64,000 nt of DNA from Hymenobacter cellulosivorans (GCF_022919135.1 NZ_CP095049.1:1054001-1118000); one strand, 5' to 3'. Positions 44,640 to 52,439 are shown, counted from the stretch's first letter. Numbers and translations: made by a program. Notes: generated by a model not told the origin, from the letters alone.

Positions 44640-45845
44640 TTACTTTGTAGCATCTAGGCCTTTCTTGATGGTCGTGAACATAGGATTGTCGGGAGAGGCT
44701 ACTTTCGACAGGTGCTTCTGGGCCTCAATGAAGTGGGGCCGCGCGGCCTTGGGCTGTTCCAGCTGCATGTTCAGAATAGCCAGATAGAAGTGCAGCAGTC
44801 CCTGGGGAATAGGCTCTTTGGGGGCCGTGGGCAGCTGGCTCTGGAAAAAGGCCTCCACTTCTTTCCACTGATTGCTAGCCTGGTAGATATCCATGATATC
44901 CTCGTACATCTCATCGTTGGCGGGATTGAGACGAAAAAGCTCGGCGGCCAGCTTCGGAGCCTCGGGCTGGTGAGTCGGCACTGCCAGGGCCAACAACGCG
45001 CGCAACGTCGGGTAGCTGTCGGGCTGCAGGGCCAAGCTTTGCTGGTAGGCCTTTTGGGCTTCGCCGGGCTGCTTCTGCTGCTGATACAGGTGCCCCAGCA
45101 TGCGGGCGGCGTCGGCCTTGAGCTCCGCATCTGTGTACAGGTCGAAGGCCAGGCGAGCCTGGGGCAGGGCTTCAGCGGGCCGCTTCAACTGCATCAGGGC
45201 GTAGGCCAGGTTGTAGTGCGAGGTCGGGTACTGCGGGTTCAGGGCAATAGATTTCTCGAATGGGACCACGCTTGGGGCAGCCTGCTCCCGCACCAGGTTG
45301 GCGTAACCGACGGCGTAATACGACATATAGTCGCCGAGGCCATGGGCGTGGGCGGAGTTATAATAGCGCAGCACCAGGTCCAGAAGCTGCTCGTCGTTTT
45401 TGTCCTTTTCGCCGCAGTGGCACTGCTGCACCTGGTAATAATAGTCGCCCAGCCCCTTAGCCAGGGTGTAGTCGGTGGGAAACTTGCGCTGCAGGCGGTT
45501 CAGCTCCAGGGGCAAATCGAGGGGGTGCATGCTGTAGTTGCCTTCCTTACCTCGCAGCTGCGCCACGGTTTGGCTGGGCTTCAGGTTTTGGAGGCCAAAC
45601 ATGCGGTGGCCAATGCTGACCAGATAGTTGTCGAGGATCAGCTTCTCCTTGGCCAGCAGTACTGCGGGCTGCTGATTTTTGGGGTCGGCCTGGTCGAGCA
45701 GCTGATAGGCCGACTCGTACTGCTTGGCCTGCACCAGCTGCTGGGCCCGGGCCAGCAGGTCCGGCGTCGACTTTGGGGCCGTAGTCTGAGCCCGCAGGCC
45801 GGGGGCTGCCAGCAGGGCGGCAGCCAGCAACAAGGAAAAGCGCAT
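44640..45845 (-). CDS. TPR-repeat exported protein
   Basis: A 401-residue protein with a signal peptide ending about Leu-Arg-Ala-Gln near residue 20. Most of the rest is helical, with tetratricopeptide-like repeats: YPTSHYNLAYALMQLKRPAE, ADAARMLGHLYQQQKQPGEA and others. TPR proteins act as protein-interaction scaffolds. The C-terminus ends soon after the last helices, with no sorting domain. It converges with the vWA gene, only 12 bases away. The role in the cell envelope is unknown. Its 5' region faces the aromatic operon leader. Confidence 0.8.
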   Translation of the reverse strand: MRFSLLLAAALLAAPGLRAQTTAPKSTPDLLARAQQLVQAKQYESAYQLLDQADPKNQQPAVLLAKEKLILDNYLVSIGHRMFGLQNLKPSQTVAQLRGKEGNYSMHPLDLPLELNRLQRKFPTDYTLAKGLGDYYYQVQQCHCGEKDKNDEQLLDLVLRYYNSAHAHGLGDYMSYYAVGYANLVREQAAPSVVPFEKSIALNPQYPTSHYNLAYALMQLKRPAEALPQARLAFDLYTDAELKADAARMLGHLYQQQKQPGEAQKAYQQSLALQPDSYPTLRALLALAVPTHQPEAPKLAAELFRLNPANDEMYEDIMDIYQASNQWKEVEAFFQSQLPTAPKEPIPQGLLHFYLAILNMQLEQPKAARPHFIEAQKHLSKVASPDNPMFTTIKKGLDATK

Positions 45846-45936
45846 GGATAACGACAGGATAAATCAAGAAATTTTTAGAGCCGGAATATGCCGGTAAGAT
45901 GCGGTATTTCGGGCATTTCCGACGAACTACCGAACG

Positions 45937-45969
45937 TTTGTTAGAGCTTATTTTTCCAGATTTAATTTG
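45937..45969 (+). promoter_or_regulatory. Promoter of the aromatic amino-acid operon
   Basis: TTTG (45937-45940) and TAATTTG (45963-45969) are separated by 22 bases. The -7 box has the same short form as in the thr operon. Transcription would begin near 45975, upstream of both leader peptides. Confidence 0.5.
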
Positions 45970-46019
45970 GAATTACCGGACGTCTGCCCCACCTTGCCCT
46001 CGCAAAGCACCTGATTCTC

Positions 46020-46079
46020 ATGCCTCAGCACACCGGCCGCTTCTTTTTTAGCTATTACTTCTACTACGCCACAGCGTAG
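46020..46079 (+). CDS. Phe/Tyr leader peptide 1 of the aromatic operon
   Basis: This 19-residue open frame contains RFFFSYYFYY, so eight of its residues are Phe or Tyr. Its last Tyr codon and the TAG stop lie in a perfect hairpin CTACGC/GCGTAG (46064-46079). This matches an attenuation leader peptide: ribosomes that stall for charged Phe- or Tyr-tRNA would cover the hairpin's left arm and free the right arm for the antiterminator. A terminator with a long T run starts 39 bases later. The frame has no features of a functional protein. Confidence 0.87.
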   Translation: MPQHTGRFFFSYYFYYATA

Positions 46080-46131
46080 TCGAGCGGCCCTCCTGTAGCT
46101 TTTCCAACCGAAATCCTCAGCGCCTCTCGAC
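46064..46131 (+). promoter_or_regulatory. Attenuator 1: pause hairpin and antiterminator
   Basis: CTACGC (46064-46069) pairs with GCGTAG (46074-46079). The alternative pairs GTCGAGCGG (46079-46087) with CCTCTCGAC (46123-46131), eight pairs with one mismatch. The second structure takes most of the left arm of terminator 1, so the two exclude each other. Confidence 0.75.
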
Positions 46132-46154
46132 AACCTCGGGAGGCGCTTTTTTTT
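46119..46154 (+). terminator. Attenuator 1 terminator
   Basis: AGCGCCTCTCGA (46119-46130) pairs with TCGGGAGGCGCT (46136-46147), one G-T pair, followed by eight T residues (46147-46154). Confidence 0.92.
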
Positions 46155-46175
46155 ACGCTTACTTCTCCGCTTCAC

Positions 46176-46256
46176 ATGCCCGCTTCAGTCTTTTTTTATT
46201 ACGGCTATACCTACTTCTTTTTTACGAAGAAGCGGGGCCCCGTTTGCCAGAGCTGA
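46176..46256 (+). CDS. Phe/Tyr leader peptide 2 of the aromatic operon
   Basis: This 26-residue open frame starts 22 bases after terminator 1. It contains VFFYYGYTYFFF, so nine of 26 residues are Phe or Tyr, and ends in TGA. Its Phe codons at 46215-46223 overlap the left arm of a hairpin CTTCTT/AAGAAG. A second terminator follows at 46281-46308, just before pheA. This is a second complete attenuator leader in series with the first, with Phe and Tyr both represented. No sign of a protein function is seen. Confidence 0.87.
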   Translation: MPASVFFYYGYTYFFFTKKRGPVCQS

Positions 46257-46289
46257 CCAGAGCGCAGCACCAGAAGCAACAGGCCCCGC
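46214..46289 (+). promoter_or_regulatory. Attenuator 2: pause hairpin and antiterminator
   Basis: CTTCTT (46214-46219) pairs with AAGAAG (46227-46232). GCGGGGCC (46232-46239) can pair perfectly with GGCCCCGC (46282-46289), which is the left arm of terminator 2. A palindrome CGGGGCCCCG (46233-46242) is a third local option. Confidence 0.7.
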
Positions 46290-46308
46290 ACCCCGGAGGC
46301 CTTTTTTT
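46281..46308 (+). terminator. Attenuator 2 terminator
   Basis: AGGCC (46281-46285) pairs with GGCCT (46298-46302). A C/G inner extension with a bulge and seven T residues (46302-46308) follow. The first in-frame ATG of pheA (46309) abuts this T run. Confidence 0.75.
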
Positions 46309-46332
46309 ATGTCATTTCCCCGCACCCCCGTT

Positions 46333-47166
46333 ATGCTTTCCACCGTCGCCATTCAGGGCTTTGAAGGTAGTTTCCACCAGATAGCTGCTCGCCACTACTT
46401 CACCCCTTCGGTCCTGACTACGCCCTGCGCCACGTTTGGGGAAGTGGTGCGGCAGGTGAGCAGCGGCACAGCCGGGCACGGACTGATGGCCATTGAAAAC
46501 TCCATTGCCGGCAGCATTCTGCCCAACTACAACCTGCTGCGCCAAGCCGGCCTGCGCGTGACTGGGGAAGTGTACCTGCAGATTCGCCAGCACCTGATGG
46601 CGCTGCCCGGCCAGCAGCTGGCTGATATTCAGGAGGTGCACTCCCACCCCATGGCCCTGCTGCAGTGCGCCGACTTTCTGAACCAGCACGGCCCCTGGCG
46701 CCTGGTCGAAACGGAAGACACGGCTCTGAGTGCCCAGCGCATCCGGGAAGGACTGCGCACCGGCACCGCCGCGGTAGCCGGCAAGCTGGCCGCCGAGCTG
46801 TTCGACCTGGAGATTCTGGAAAAGGATATCCACTCTGAAAAGAAGAACTACACCCGCTTTCTGGTAGTCGACCGGCCCGAAAACGCAGCGGCCGTGGAGG
46901 CGCCCAACAAGGCCTCGCTCTACTTCCATACCACCCACGCCCAGGGCAGCCTGGCCCAGGTCCTGATCCGCATTGCCGACCAGGGCATCAACCTCTCCAA
47001 ACTGCAGTCCTTCCCGATTCCGGCCAAAACCTGGCACTACTACTTCCACGCCGACCTCGAATTCGACGACCCGGCCCAGCTCGAAGCGGCTTTGCAAGCC
47101 ATGAAGCCCGTGACTGAAGGCCTAGAAGTGCTGGGCGTGTATCACAAAGGCACCACGCACAAGTAA
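46333..47166 (+). CDS. pheA: Prephenate dehydratase
   Basis: A 277-residue enzyme that turns prephenate into phenylpyruvate, the committed step to phenylalanine. It begins with VAIQGFEGSFHQIAARHYF, has the catalytic region MAIENSIAGSIL (ENS motif), and ends with an ACT-like regulatory domain (QGSLAQVLIRIADQGINLSKLQSFPI). A Phe-binding ACT domain suggests feedback control. I prefer the ATG at 46333. An in-frame ATG at 46309 overlaps the terminator T run and would add eight unlikely residues. It is the first structural gene after two attenuators. Confidence 0.94.
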   Translation: MLSTVAIQGFEGSFHQIAARHYFTPSVLTTPCATFGEVVRQVSSGTAGHGLMAIENSIAGSILPNYNLLRQAGLRVTGEVYLQIRQHLMALPGQQLADIQEVHSHPMALLQCADFLNQHGPWRLVETEDTALSAQRIREGLRTGTAAVAGKLAAELFDLEILEKDIHSEKKNYTRFLVVDRPENAAAVEAPNKASLYFHTTHAQGSLAQVLIRIADQGINLSKLQSFPIPAKTWHYYFHADLEFDDPAQLEAALQAMKPVTEGLEVLGVYHKGTTHK

Positions 47167-47207
47167 TAAAAACAGCCCCACGAACATCTTCAGCTTACCC
47201 CAAAGCC

Positions 47208-48401
47208 ATGCAAGTCTCCGTCGCCAGCCGCCTGCAGCATACCCAGGAATACTACTTCTCCCGCAAGCTGCGCGAAATTGACGCTATGAATAAGGCCGGG
47301 GCCCAGGTTATTAACCTGGGCATCGGCAGCCCCGACATGCCGCCCCACCCGCGGGTAATTGCGGCCCTGACCTCGGCCGCCGCTCAGCCCAACACCCACG
47401 CCTACCAGAACTACAAGGGTGTACCGGCGTTGCGCCAGGCCATGGCCGGCTGGTACGGGCGCAGCTATGGCGTCAGCCTGGACCCCGAAACGGAAGTGCT
47501 GCCCCTGCTGGGCTCCAAGGAAGGCATCATCCACGTGAGCATGACCTTTCTGGAAGCCGGCGACGAAGTGCTCATTCCCAACCCCGGTTACCCGGCCTAC
47601 CGCGCCGCCGCTCATCTGGCCGGCGCTACTCCGGTTGACTACGACCTGAGAGCCGAAAACAACTGGCTGCCGGACCTGGAAGCCCTGGCCCAGCGCGACT
47701 TAAGCCGGGTGAAGCTCATGTGGGTCAACTACCCCCACATGCCCACCGGCACCCCGCCCGACGCGGCGTTCTTCGCCCGGCTGGTAGCCTTCACCACGGC
47801 GCACAACATTCTGCTGGTCCACGACAACCCGTACAGTTTTATCCTGAATCAGGAGCCGGCCCAGAGCCTGCTAGCCGTGCCCGGGGCCCGGGAAGTGGTA
47901 CTGGAGCTGAACTCTCTGAGCAAGTCGCACAACATGGCGGGCTGGCGCGTGGGCATGCTCCTGGGCCGCGGTGACCTGCTGCAGGAAGTGCTGCGCTTCA
48001 AGAGCAACCTCGACTCGGGCATGTTTTTGCCGGTGCAGCTGGCTGCCGTGGAAGCCCTCAGCCTCGATGAAAGCTGGTACCAGGAGCTCAACGCCCACTA
48101 CGCGGCCCGCCGGGAGCTGGTCTTCGAACTCCTAGATACCATCGGCTGCCGCTACGAGCGAAACCAGGTGGGCCTGTTCGTGTGGGCCGCCATTCCGGCC
48201 GGGTACGCCGACGGCTATGCCCTGAGCGACGAGCTGCTGCACGCGGCCAAGGTCTTCCTTACCCCCGGCGGCATCTTCGGCTCCAATGGCAACCACTTTA
48301 TCCGCGTCAGCCTCTGTCAAACCACCCAAGTGCTGGAAGCTGCTTTAGGCCGAATCCGGGAAGCCCGGCCGCAACCTTCTTTTACCTCCACGACTGTATG
48401 A
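47208..48401 (+). CDS. Class I/II aminotransferase (aromatic operon)
   Basis: A 397-residue PLP aminotransferase. The start QEYYFSRKLREIDAM and the NLGIGSPDMPPHP segment resemble LL-diaminopimelate/aspartate-type aminotransferases. The PLP lysine is Lys239 in NSLSKSHNMAGWR. A conserved HDNPYSFILN precedes it. By position between pheA and tyrA it is likely to transaminate phenylpyruvate and hydroxyphenylpyruvate, the last step to Phe and Tyr. This role is inferred from the context. It overlaps tyrA by four bases. Confidence 0.9.
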   Translation: MQVSVASRLQHTQEYYFSRKLREIDAMNKAGAQVINLGIGSPDMPPHPRVIAALTSAAAQPNTHAYQNYKGVPALRQAMAGWYGRSYGVSLDPETEVLPLLGSKEGIIHVSMTFLEAGDEVLIPNPGYPAYRAAAHLAGATPVDYDLRAENNWLPDLEALAQRDLSRVKLMWVNYPHMPTGTPPDAAFFARLVAFTTAHNILLVHDNPYSFILNQEPAQSLLAVPGAREVVLELNSLSKSHNMAGWRVGMLLGRGDLLQEVLRFKSNLDSGMFLPVQLAAVEALSLDESWYQELNAHYAARRELVFELLDTIGCRYERNQVGLFVWAAIPAGYADGYALSDELLHAAKVFLTPGGIFGSNGNHFIRVSLCQTTQVLEAALGRIREARPQPSFTSTTV

Positions 48402-49243
48402 AAACTGTCACAATAATAGGCGTAGGACTCATCGGCGGCTCTTTGGCACTTAGCCTGAAGCAGCATGGCCTGGCCGAGCATATTATAGGTGTGGACCGCA
48501 GCCCTGAAAACCTCCGGAAAGCCCAGGACCTGCACCTCATCAATGAAGGCAGCACCGACCTAGCCACGGCTGTGCGCCGTGCCGACCTGGTCGTGGTGGC
48601 CGTGCCCATGGACGCCATGCTGACCGTGCTGCCCCAGGTGCTGGATGAAGCAGATCAGCAAGTAGTAATCGACGTGGGTTCCACCAAATCCATGCTGCTG
48701 GCGGCCGTGGCCGGGCACCCGCGCCGGGGCCGTTTTGTGGCGGTGCACCCCATGGCCGGCACCGAGTATTCCGGCCCCGAGGCCGCCGTGCCTGAGCTGT
48801 TTACCGACAAAACCCTGGTTATCTGCGACGCCGAGCAGAGCGACGCCGACGCCGTCAACCAGGTGCAGCGCCTCTTCGAGCAGCTTCGGATGCGCATCGA
48901 GTACCTCGACGCTGCCGCCCACGATTTGCACACGGCGTACGTGTCGCACATTTCCCACATTACCTCCTTCGCCCTGGCCCTCACGGTATTAGAGAAGGAG
49001 AAAGAGGAGCAGCAGATTTTCGCTTTGGCCAGCGGGGGCTTTGCCTCCACGGTGCGCCTGGCCAAAAGCTCGCCCGATATGTGGGTGCCCATCTTCCGAC
49101 AAAACCGCGTCAACGTGCTCGACGTGCTCGACGAGCACATCCACCAGCTTCAGCACCTACGCCACCTCATTGCCCAGGAAGACTACCCCGCCGTCTACCA
49201 GCAAATTGAGCAAGCCAACCTGATTAAGAAGATTCTGAAGTAA
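48398..49243 (+). CDS. tyrA: Prephenate dehydrogenase
   Basis: A 281-residue NAD(P)-dependent enzyme that makes 4-hydroxyphenylpyruvate from prephenate for tyrosine synthesis. The nucleotide-binding motif IIGVGLIGGSLALSLK covers residues 6-21. The conserved HPMAGTEYSGPEAA near 114-127 and a C-terminal helical bundle are typical. The ATG at 48398 overlaps the aminotransferase stop as ATGA; the longer open frame from 48182 is a shadow of the upstream gene. There is no chorismate mutase domain; that activity comes from the next gene. Confidence 0.94.
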   Translation: MKTVTIIGVGLIGGSLALSLKQHGLAEHIIGVDRSPENLRKAQDLHLINEGSTDLATAVRRADLVVVAVPMDAMLTVLPQVLDEADQQVVIDVGSTKSMLLAAVAGHPRRGRFVAVHPMAGTEYSGPEAAVPELFTDKTLVICDAEQSDADAVNQVQRLFEQLRMRIEYLDAAAHDLHTAYVSHISHITSFALALTVLEKEKEEQQIFALASGGFASTVRLAKSSPDMWVPIFRQNRVNVLDVLDEHIHQLQHLRHLIAQEDYPAVYQQIEQANLIKKILK

Positions 49244-49268
49244 ACCAGAACCCCATAAGCCAAACGTC

Positions 49269-50387
49269 ATGTCGACTAACAGCCTTTCAACCGAAAACGT
49301 AACCTCCTCCCATACCATGCAGTCTGCACTCTTCAACCGCCAGCCCGACGACAAACCCTTCCTCATTTCGGGCCCCTGCTCGGCCGAAACCGAGGAGCAA
49401 GTACTCGAAACCTGCCAGCGTCTGGCTGCGACTGGTAAAGTCCAGGCCCTGCGCGCCGGCATCTGGAAGCCCCGCACCAAGCCCGGCGGCTTCGAGGGCA
49501 TCGGCACCAAGGGTTTGCCCTGGCTCAAGAAAGCCAGTGAGCTGACCGGCCTGCCCATTGCCGTGGAAGTAGCCACCGCCAAGCACGTGGAAGACTGCCT
49601 GGCCTTCGGCGTCGATATTCTGTGGGTGGGCGCGCGTACCACCGGGAACCCCTTCTCGGTGCAGGAAATTGCCAACGTGCTGCGCGGCGTGCAGGTGCCG
49701 GTCCTGGTCAAGAACCCGATTCACCCCGAGCTGGAACTGTGGGTAGGCGCCGTGGAGCGCCTCCAAAAGGCTGGTTTGGAGAAAGTCGGCCTGATTCACC
49801 GGGGCTTCAGCTCCTACGGCAATACCGACTTCCGTAACGCCCCGATGTGGCATCTGCCCATCGAAATGAAGCGCCGCCACCCCGACATGCCCCTGCTCTG
49901 CGACCCCAGCCACATCTGCGGCCGCCGCGACACGCTCTTCACCGTGGCCCAGCAGGCCCTCAACCTGGGCTTCGACGGCAACATGATTGAAAGCCACATC
50001 GACCCCGACAACGCCTGGAGCGACGCCAAGCAGCAAATTACCCCCGAGGTGCTCAAGGACCTCATCACCGACCTGGTATGGCGCCACGAAACCACCAACC
50101 AGCGCGAGTTCCTGACGGCCCTTTCCAGCCTGCGCGAGCAAATCAACCAGCTCGACGCCGAAATCATCCAGCTCCTGGGCCGCCGTATGGCCGTAGCCGA
50201 GAAAATCGGTGTCTACAAAAAGGAAAACGACATCACCATCCTCCAAACCAGCCGCTGGAATGAGGTGCTAGAGCGGGCCCAGCGCCAAGGCAGCTCCGTG
50301 GGCCTCACCCCGGAGTTTATCGAGCAGTACTTCGCCGCCGTCCACCTGGAGTCCATCAACCACCAGAACAAGGTGATGGAAGGGTAA
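49269..50387 (+). CDS. Bifunctional DAHP synthase/chorismate mutase
   Basis: A 372-residue fusion. Residues about 30-270 are a KDO8P-synthase-like DAHP synthase: KPFLISGPCSAETEEQV, RAGIWKPRTKPGGFEG, a central EVATAKHVEDCLAFGVDIL, and the metal-ligand region LCDPSHICGRR. The C-terminal part from about 275 is an AroQ-type chorismate mutase (LREQINQLDAEIIQLLGRRM). The fusion supplies both the first step of the shikimate pathway and the branch step to prephenate. It ends the operon and is followed by a terminator. Fusion usually brings allosteric control by prephenate or an end product. Confidence 0.94.
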   Translation: MSTNSLSTENVTSSHTMQSALFNRQPDDKPFLISGPCSAETEEQVLETCQRLAATGKVQALRAGIWKPRTKPGGFEGIGTKGLPWLKKASELTGLPIAVEVATAKHVEDCLAFGVDILWVGARTTGNPFSVQEIANVLRGVQVPVLVKNPIHPELELWVGAVERLQKAGLEKVGLIHRGFSSYGNTDFRNAPMWHLPIEMKRRHPDMPLLCDPSHICGRRDTLFTVAQQALNLGFDGNMIESHIDPDNAWSDAKQQITPEVLKDLITDLVWRHETTNQREFLTALSSLREQINQLDAEIIQLLGRRMAVAEKIGVYKKENDITILQTSRWNEVLERAQRQGSSVGLTPEFIEQYFAAVHLESINHQNKVMEG

Positions 50388-50413
50388 GCCCTTACGTTGT
50401 ACCGGCCGCTCAT

Positions 50414-50507
50414 GTAGAGACGTATACTTGCGTCTCATCGTCGAACGACTGCCGTTCGACCAAACATCATCAGCAACGATTGAGACGCAAATAGGCGTCT
50501 CAATCTA
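50414..50507. repeat. GAGACG-type nested inverted repeat
   Basis: The left part (50414-50443) and right part (50475-50507) are imperfect reverse complements, each built on GAGACG..CGTCTC. The spacer contains a perfect 8-bp hairpin GTCGAACG/CGTTCGAC. It lies downstream of the aromatic operon and before its terminator. Confidence 0.75.
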
Positions 50508-50514
50508 TAGCCCC

Positions 50515-50553
50515 AAGCCGCCCTCCGCTGCCCGTCAGTGAAGGGCGGCTTTT
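50515..50553 (+). terminator. Terminator of the aromatic operon
   Basis: AAGCCGCCCT (50515-50524) and AGGGCGGCTT (50542-50551) form a perfect 10-bp stem followed by TTTT. Confidence 0.82.
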
Positions 50554-50580
50554 ATGCACTACAGCCCCCGCCGACTTGTT

Positions 50581-50811
50581 CGAAGCCACTCTTGCTACCC
50601 TAGGAGCCATACTTTAGACTCCAGGAACCCCACCAAGGCTCCTAGGAACCGGATTTTATGTCTTAGGAATCGTATTGAGGCTTCCAGGAACGATACTTTA
50701 GGGCATAGGAACCACAATCAGGACTCTAGGAACCTCGCTTCCTATGCTAGGAATCAGATTGTAGCCCTTAGGAGCTATACCAATAGCCGCAGAAGCCACC
50801 TTTTGGCTCTT
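50581..50811. repeat. 21-bp tandem array, 11 degenerate units
   Basis: The core AGGAACC (variants AGGAATC, AGGAGCC, AGGAACG) recurs at exactly 21-base intervals from 50602 to 50770, with weaker units at 50581 and 50791. The 14 bases between cores vary but loosely follow nnAnTTTAGGCTCT. In one frame all units encode an Arg-Asn or Arg-Ser heptad (96 codons, 50554-50844), but the frame starts in a terminator T run and uses AGG, which is rare in neighbouring genes. It is more AT-rich than its surroundings. Confidence 0.85.
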
Positions 50812-51017
50812 CACCATAGGTTCGGACCGGCAGGCTGTGGGTAAAAAATCTGTTTGGTAGACATTTGGTTGGCACTGTTCCGCTACGAATAGTGGGTTTT
50901 ACGTCAGGGCCGCGCCCAAATCCCGCTTTCAGCATCAGACTTTTCACCAAACGCCCGACGGCCGCCAATCCGGCCCGTTTCATTGCCCGGCTCCGCGAAT
51001 TGGCCGTACTTAGGCCC

Positions 51018-52415
51018 ATGCTCTTCTACACTGTTGCCAAGCCCATAGTGCAGCTCGCCCTCCGGGTGTTTTTCCGCCGCCTCGAAATCCGCCACCACGA
51101 GCGGCTGGAAGCTCCGGGCCCTATGCTCATCGTTTCTAACCACCCTAATACCCTCATGGACCCGCTGGTGGTGGCCGCCAACCGCCGCACGCCCATTGCC
51201 TTTCTGGCCAAGAGCACCTTTTTCAAAAACCCGATTTCAAGGGCCATCTTCTTGTCGGGCAACTGCATTCCCATCTACCGCCGCCAGGATGCCGAAAGTG
51301 GCGACGCGGGCGTGACGCCCGAAGAACTGGCCGCCCGCAACGAGGCTGCCTTCGGCCAGTGCTACGACTACTTCGACAAGGGCGGCTCCATCCAGATTTT
51401 CCCCGAGGGTACCAGCGTGAGTGAGCGGCGCCTGCGGCCCCTCAAAACCGGCGCGGCCCGCATCAGCCTCGGCGCCGAAGCCCGCCACGACTTCAAGCTG
51501 GGTCTGACCATCCTCCCCATCGGCATCAACTACTTCGACCCCAGCCGCTTCCGCTCCGACGTGTTCGTCAACATTGGCAAGCCCATCGTGGTGGCCGACT
51601 ACGCCGCCGCCTACGCCGCCGACCCCGAGGCCGCCGCCGACCAATTGACCGAGGAAATTCGCCGCCGCCTGGAATACCGCCTCATCATCACCCGCGACGC
51701 GGCCGAGGACGAGCTGGTCTTGCAAATAGAACGCACCTTCGGCGAGCACCTGATTCCGGACGATGAGGAAACCCTCTACGATAACTTCCAACTCAGCCGG
51801 GCCCTACTCGAAGCCGTGCCCTACTTCGAGCAGCACGATCCGGCCCGCCTGCTACAGGTGCGCGAGAAGCTCAGCAACTACCTCCTCGACCTGGACCGTC
51901 TCCGCCTCACCGACGAAGCCTTGGAGTCGAGCAAGGGCCGGGGGCAGCGCTGGGCCCGCGCCACTGTTTCGGGCCTGAAGCTGGTGCTGGGCTTCCCATT
52001 ATATGTATACGGGCTCGTCAACAACTACATTCCCTACATTCTGCCCTCCATGATTGCCAAACGGGCCACCAAGGACTTGGAATTCGTGGCGCCCATCATG
52101 CTGGTTACCGGCATTCTGACCTTCGGCATCGGCTACGCCCTGCAGATTGGCCTGGTTCACCACTTCACCCAAAACTGGCTCTGGACCTTGCTTTACGCCC
52201 TAAGCCTAGCCCCCGCCGGCTTCTACGCCCTGAGCTATTGGAACAACCTGCGGGCCCGGTTGCTGCGCCTGCGTGCCCTGAAGCTGTTCCGCACTAAGCG
52301 CCCGGTAATGGAAGACCTGCTGCGCCAGCGCCAAGCCATTATCAAGCTGCTCGGCGAAGCCCGCGCCGCTTTCCTGGCCGCCACGGGCACCCCTGAGCCG
52401 CGCAAGGCCGGGTAA
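51018..52415 (+). CDS. Lysophospholipid acyltransferase family protein
   Basis: A 465-residue protein with a PlsC-type acyltransferase domain in its N-terminal half: the His/Asp motif region SNHPNTLMDP near 38-47, GNCIPIYRR near 79-87, and FPEGTSVSERR near 128-138. Here His and Asp are separated by five residues rather than four, a variant I also associate with Bacteroidota relatives. The C-terminal half has two to three hydrophobic helices (about 315-420), so it is membrane bound. It probably acylates a glycerophospholipid precursor. The start at 51018 avoids the long upstream frame, which begins at a TTG. Confidence 0.85.
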   Translation: MLFYTVAKPIVQLALRVFFRRLEIRHHERLEAPGPMLIVSNHPNTLMDPLVVAANRRTPIAFLAKSTFFKNPISRAIFLSGNCIPIYRRQDAESGDAGVTPEELAARNEAAFGQCYDYFDKGGSIQIFPEGTSVSERRLRPLKTGAARISLGAEARHDFKLGLTILPIGINYFDPSRFRSDVFVNIGKPIVVADYAAAYAADPEAAADQLTEEIRRRLEYRLIITRDAAEDELVLQIERTFGEHLIPDDEETLYDNFQLSRALLEAVPYFEQHDPARLLQVREKLSNYLLDLDRLRLTDEALESSKGRGQRWARATVSGLKLVLGFPLYVYGLVNNYIPYILPSMIAKRATKDLEFVAPIMLVTGILTFGIGYALQIGLVHHFTQNWLWTLLYALSLAPAGFYALSYWNNLRARLLRLRALKLFRTKRPVMEDLLRQRQAIIKLLGEARAAFLAATGTPEPRKAG

Positions 52416-52439
52416 ACTCCCAGAAATCAAGAACATAAA

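Noticed and set aside
45948..46175. 75-codon open frame on the minus strand in the aromatic leader
   Set aside because: It is antisense to leader peptide 1 and terminator 1, is Lys/Arg-rich from the T runs, and has no start context.
49287..50246. 319-codon open frame antisense to the DAHP synthase gene
   Set aside because: The reverse frame is a composition artefact; the forward gene has full DAHP synthase and chorismate mutase motifs.
50554..50844. Possible CRISPR array
   Set aside because: The units are only 21 bases with a 7-base core and variable remainder. CRISPR repeats are 21-48 bases with 26-72 base spacers. No cas genes are in the window.
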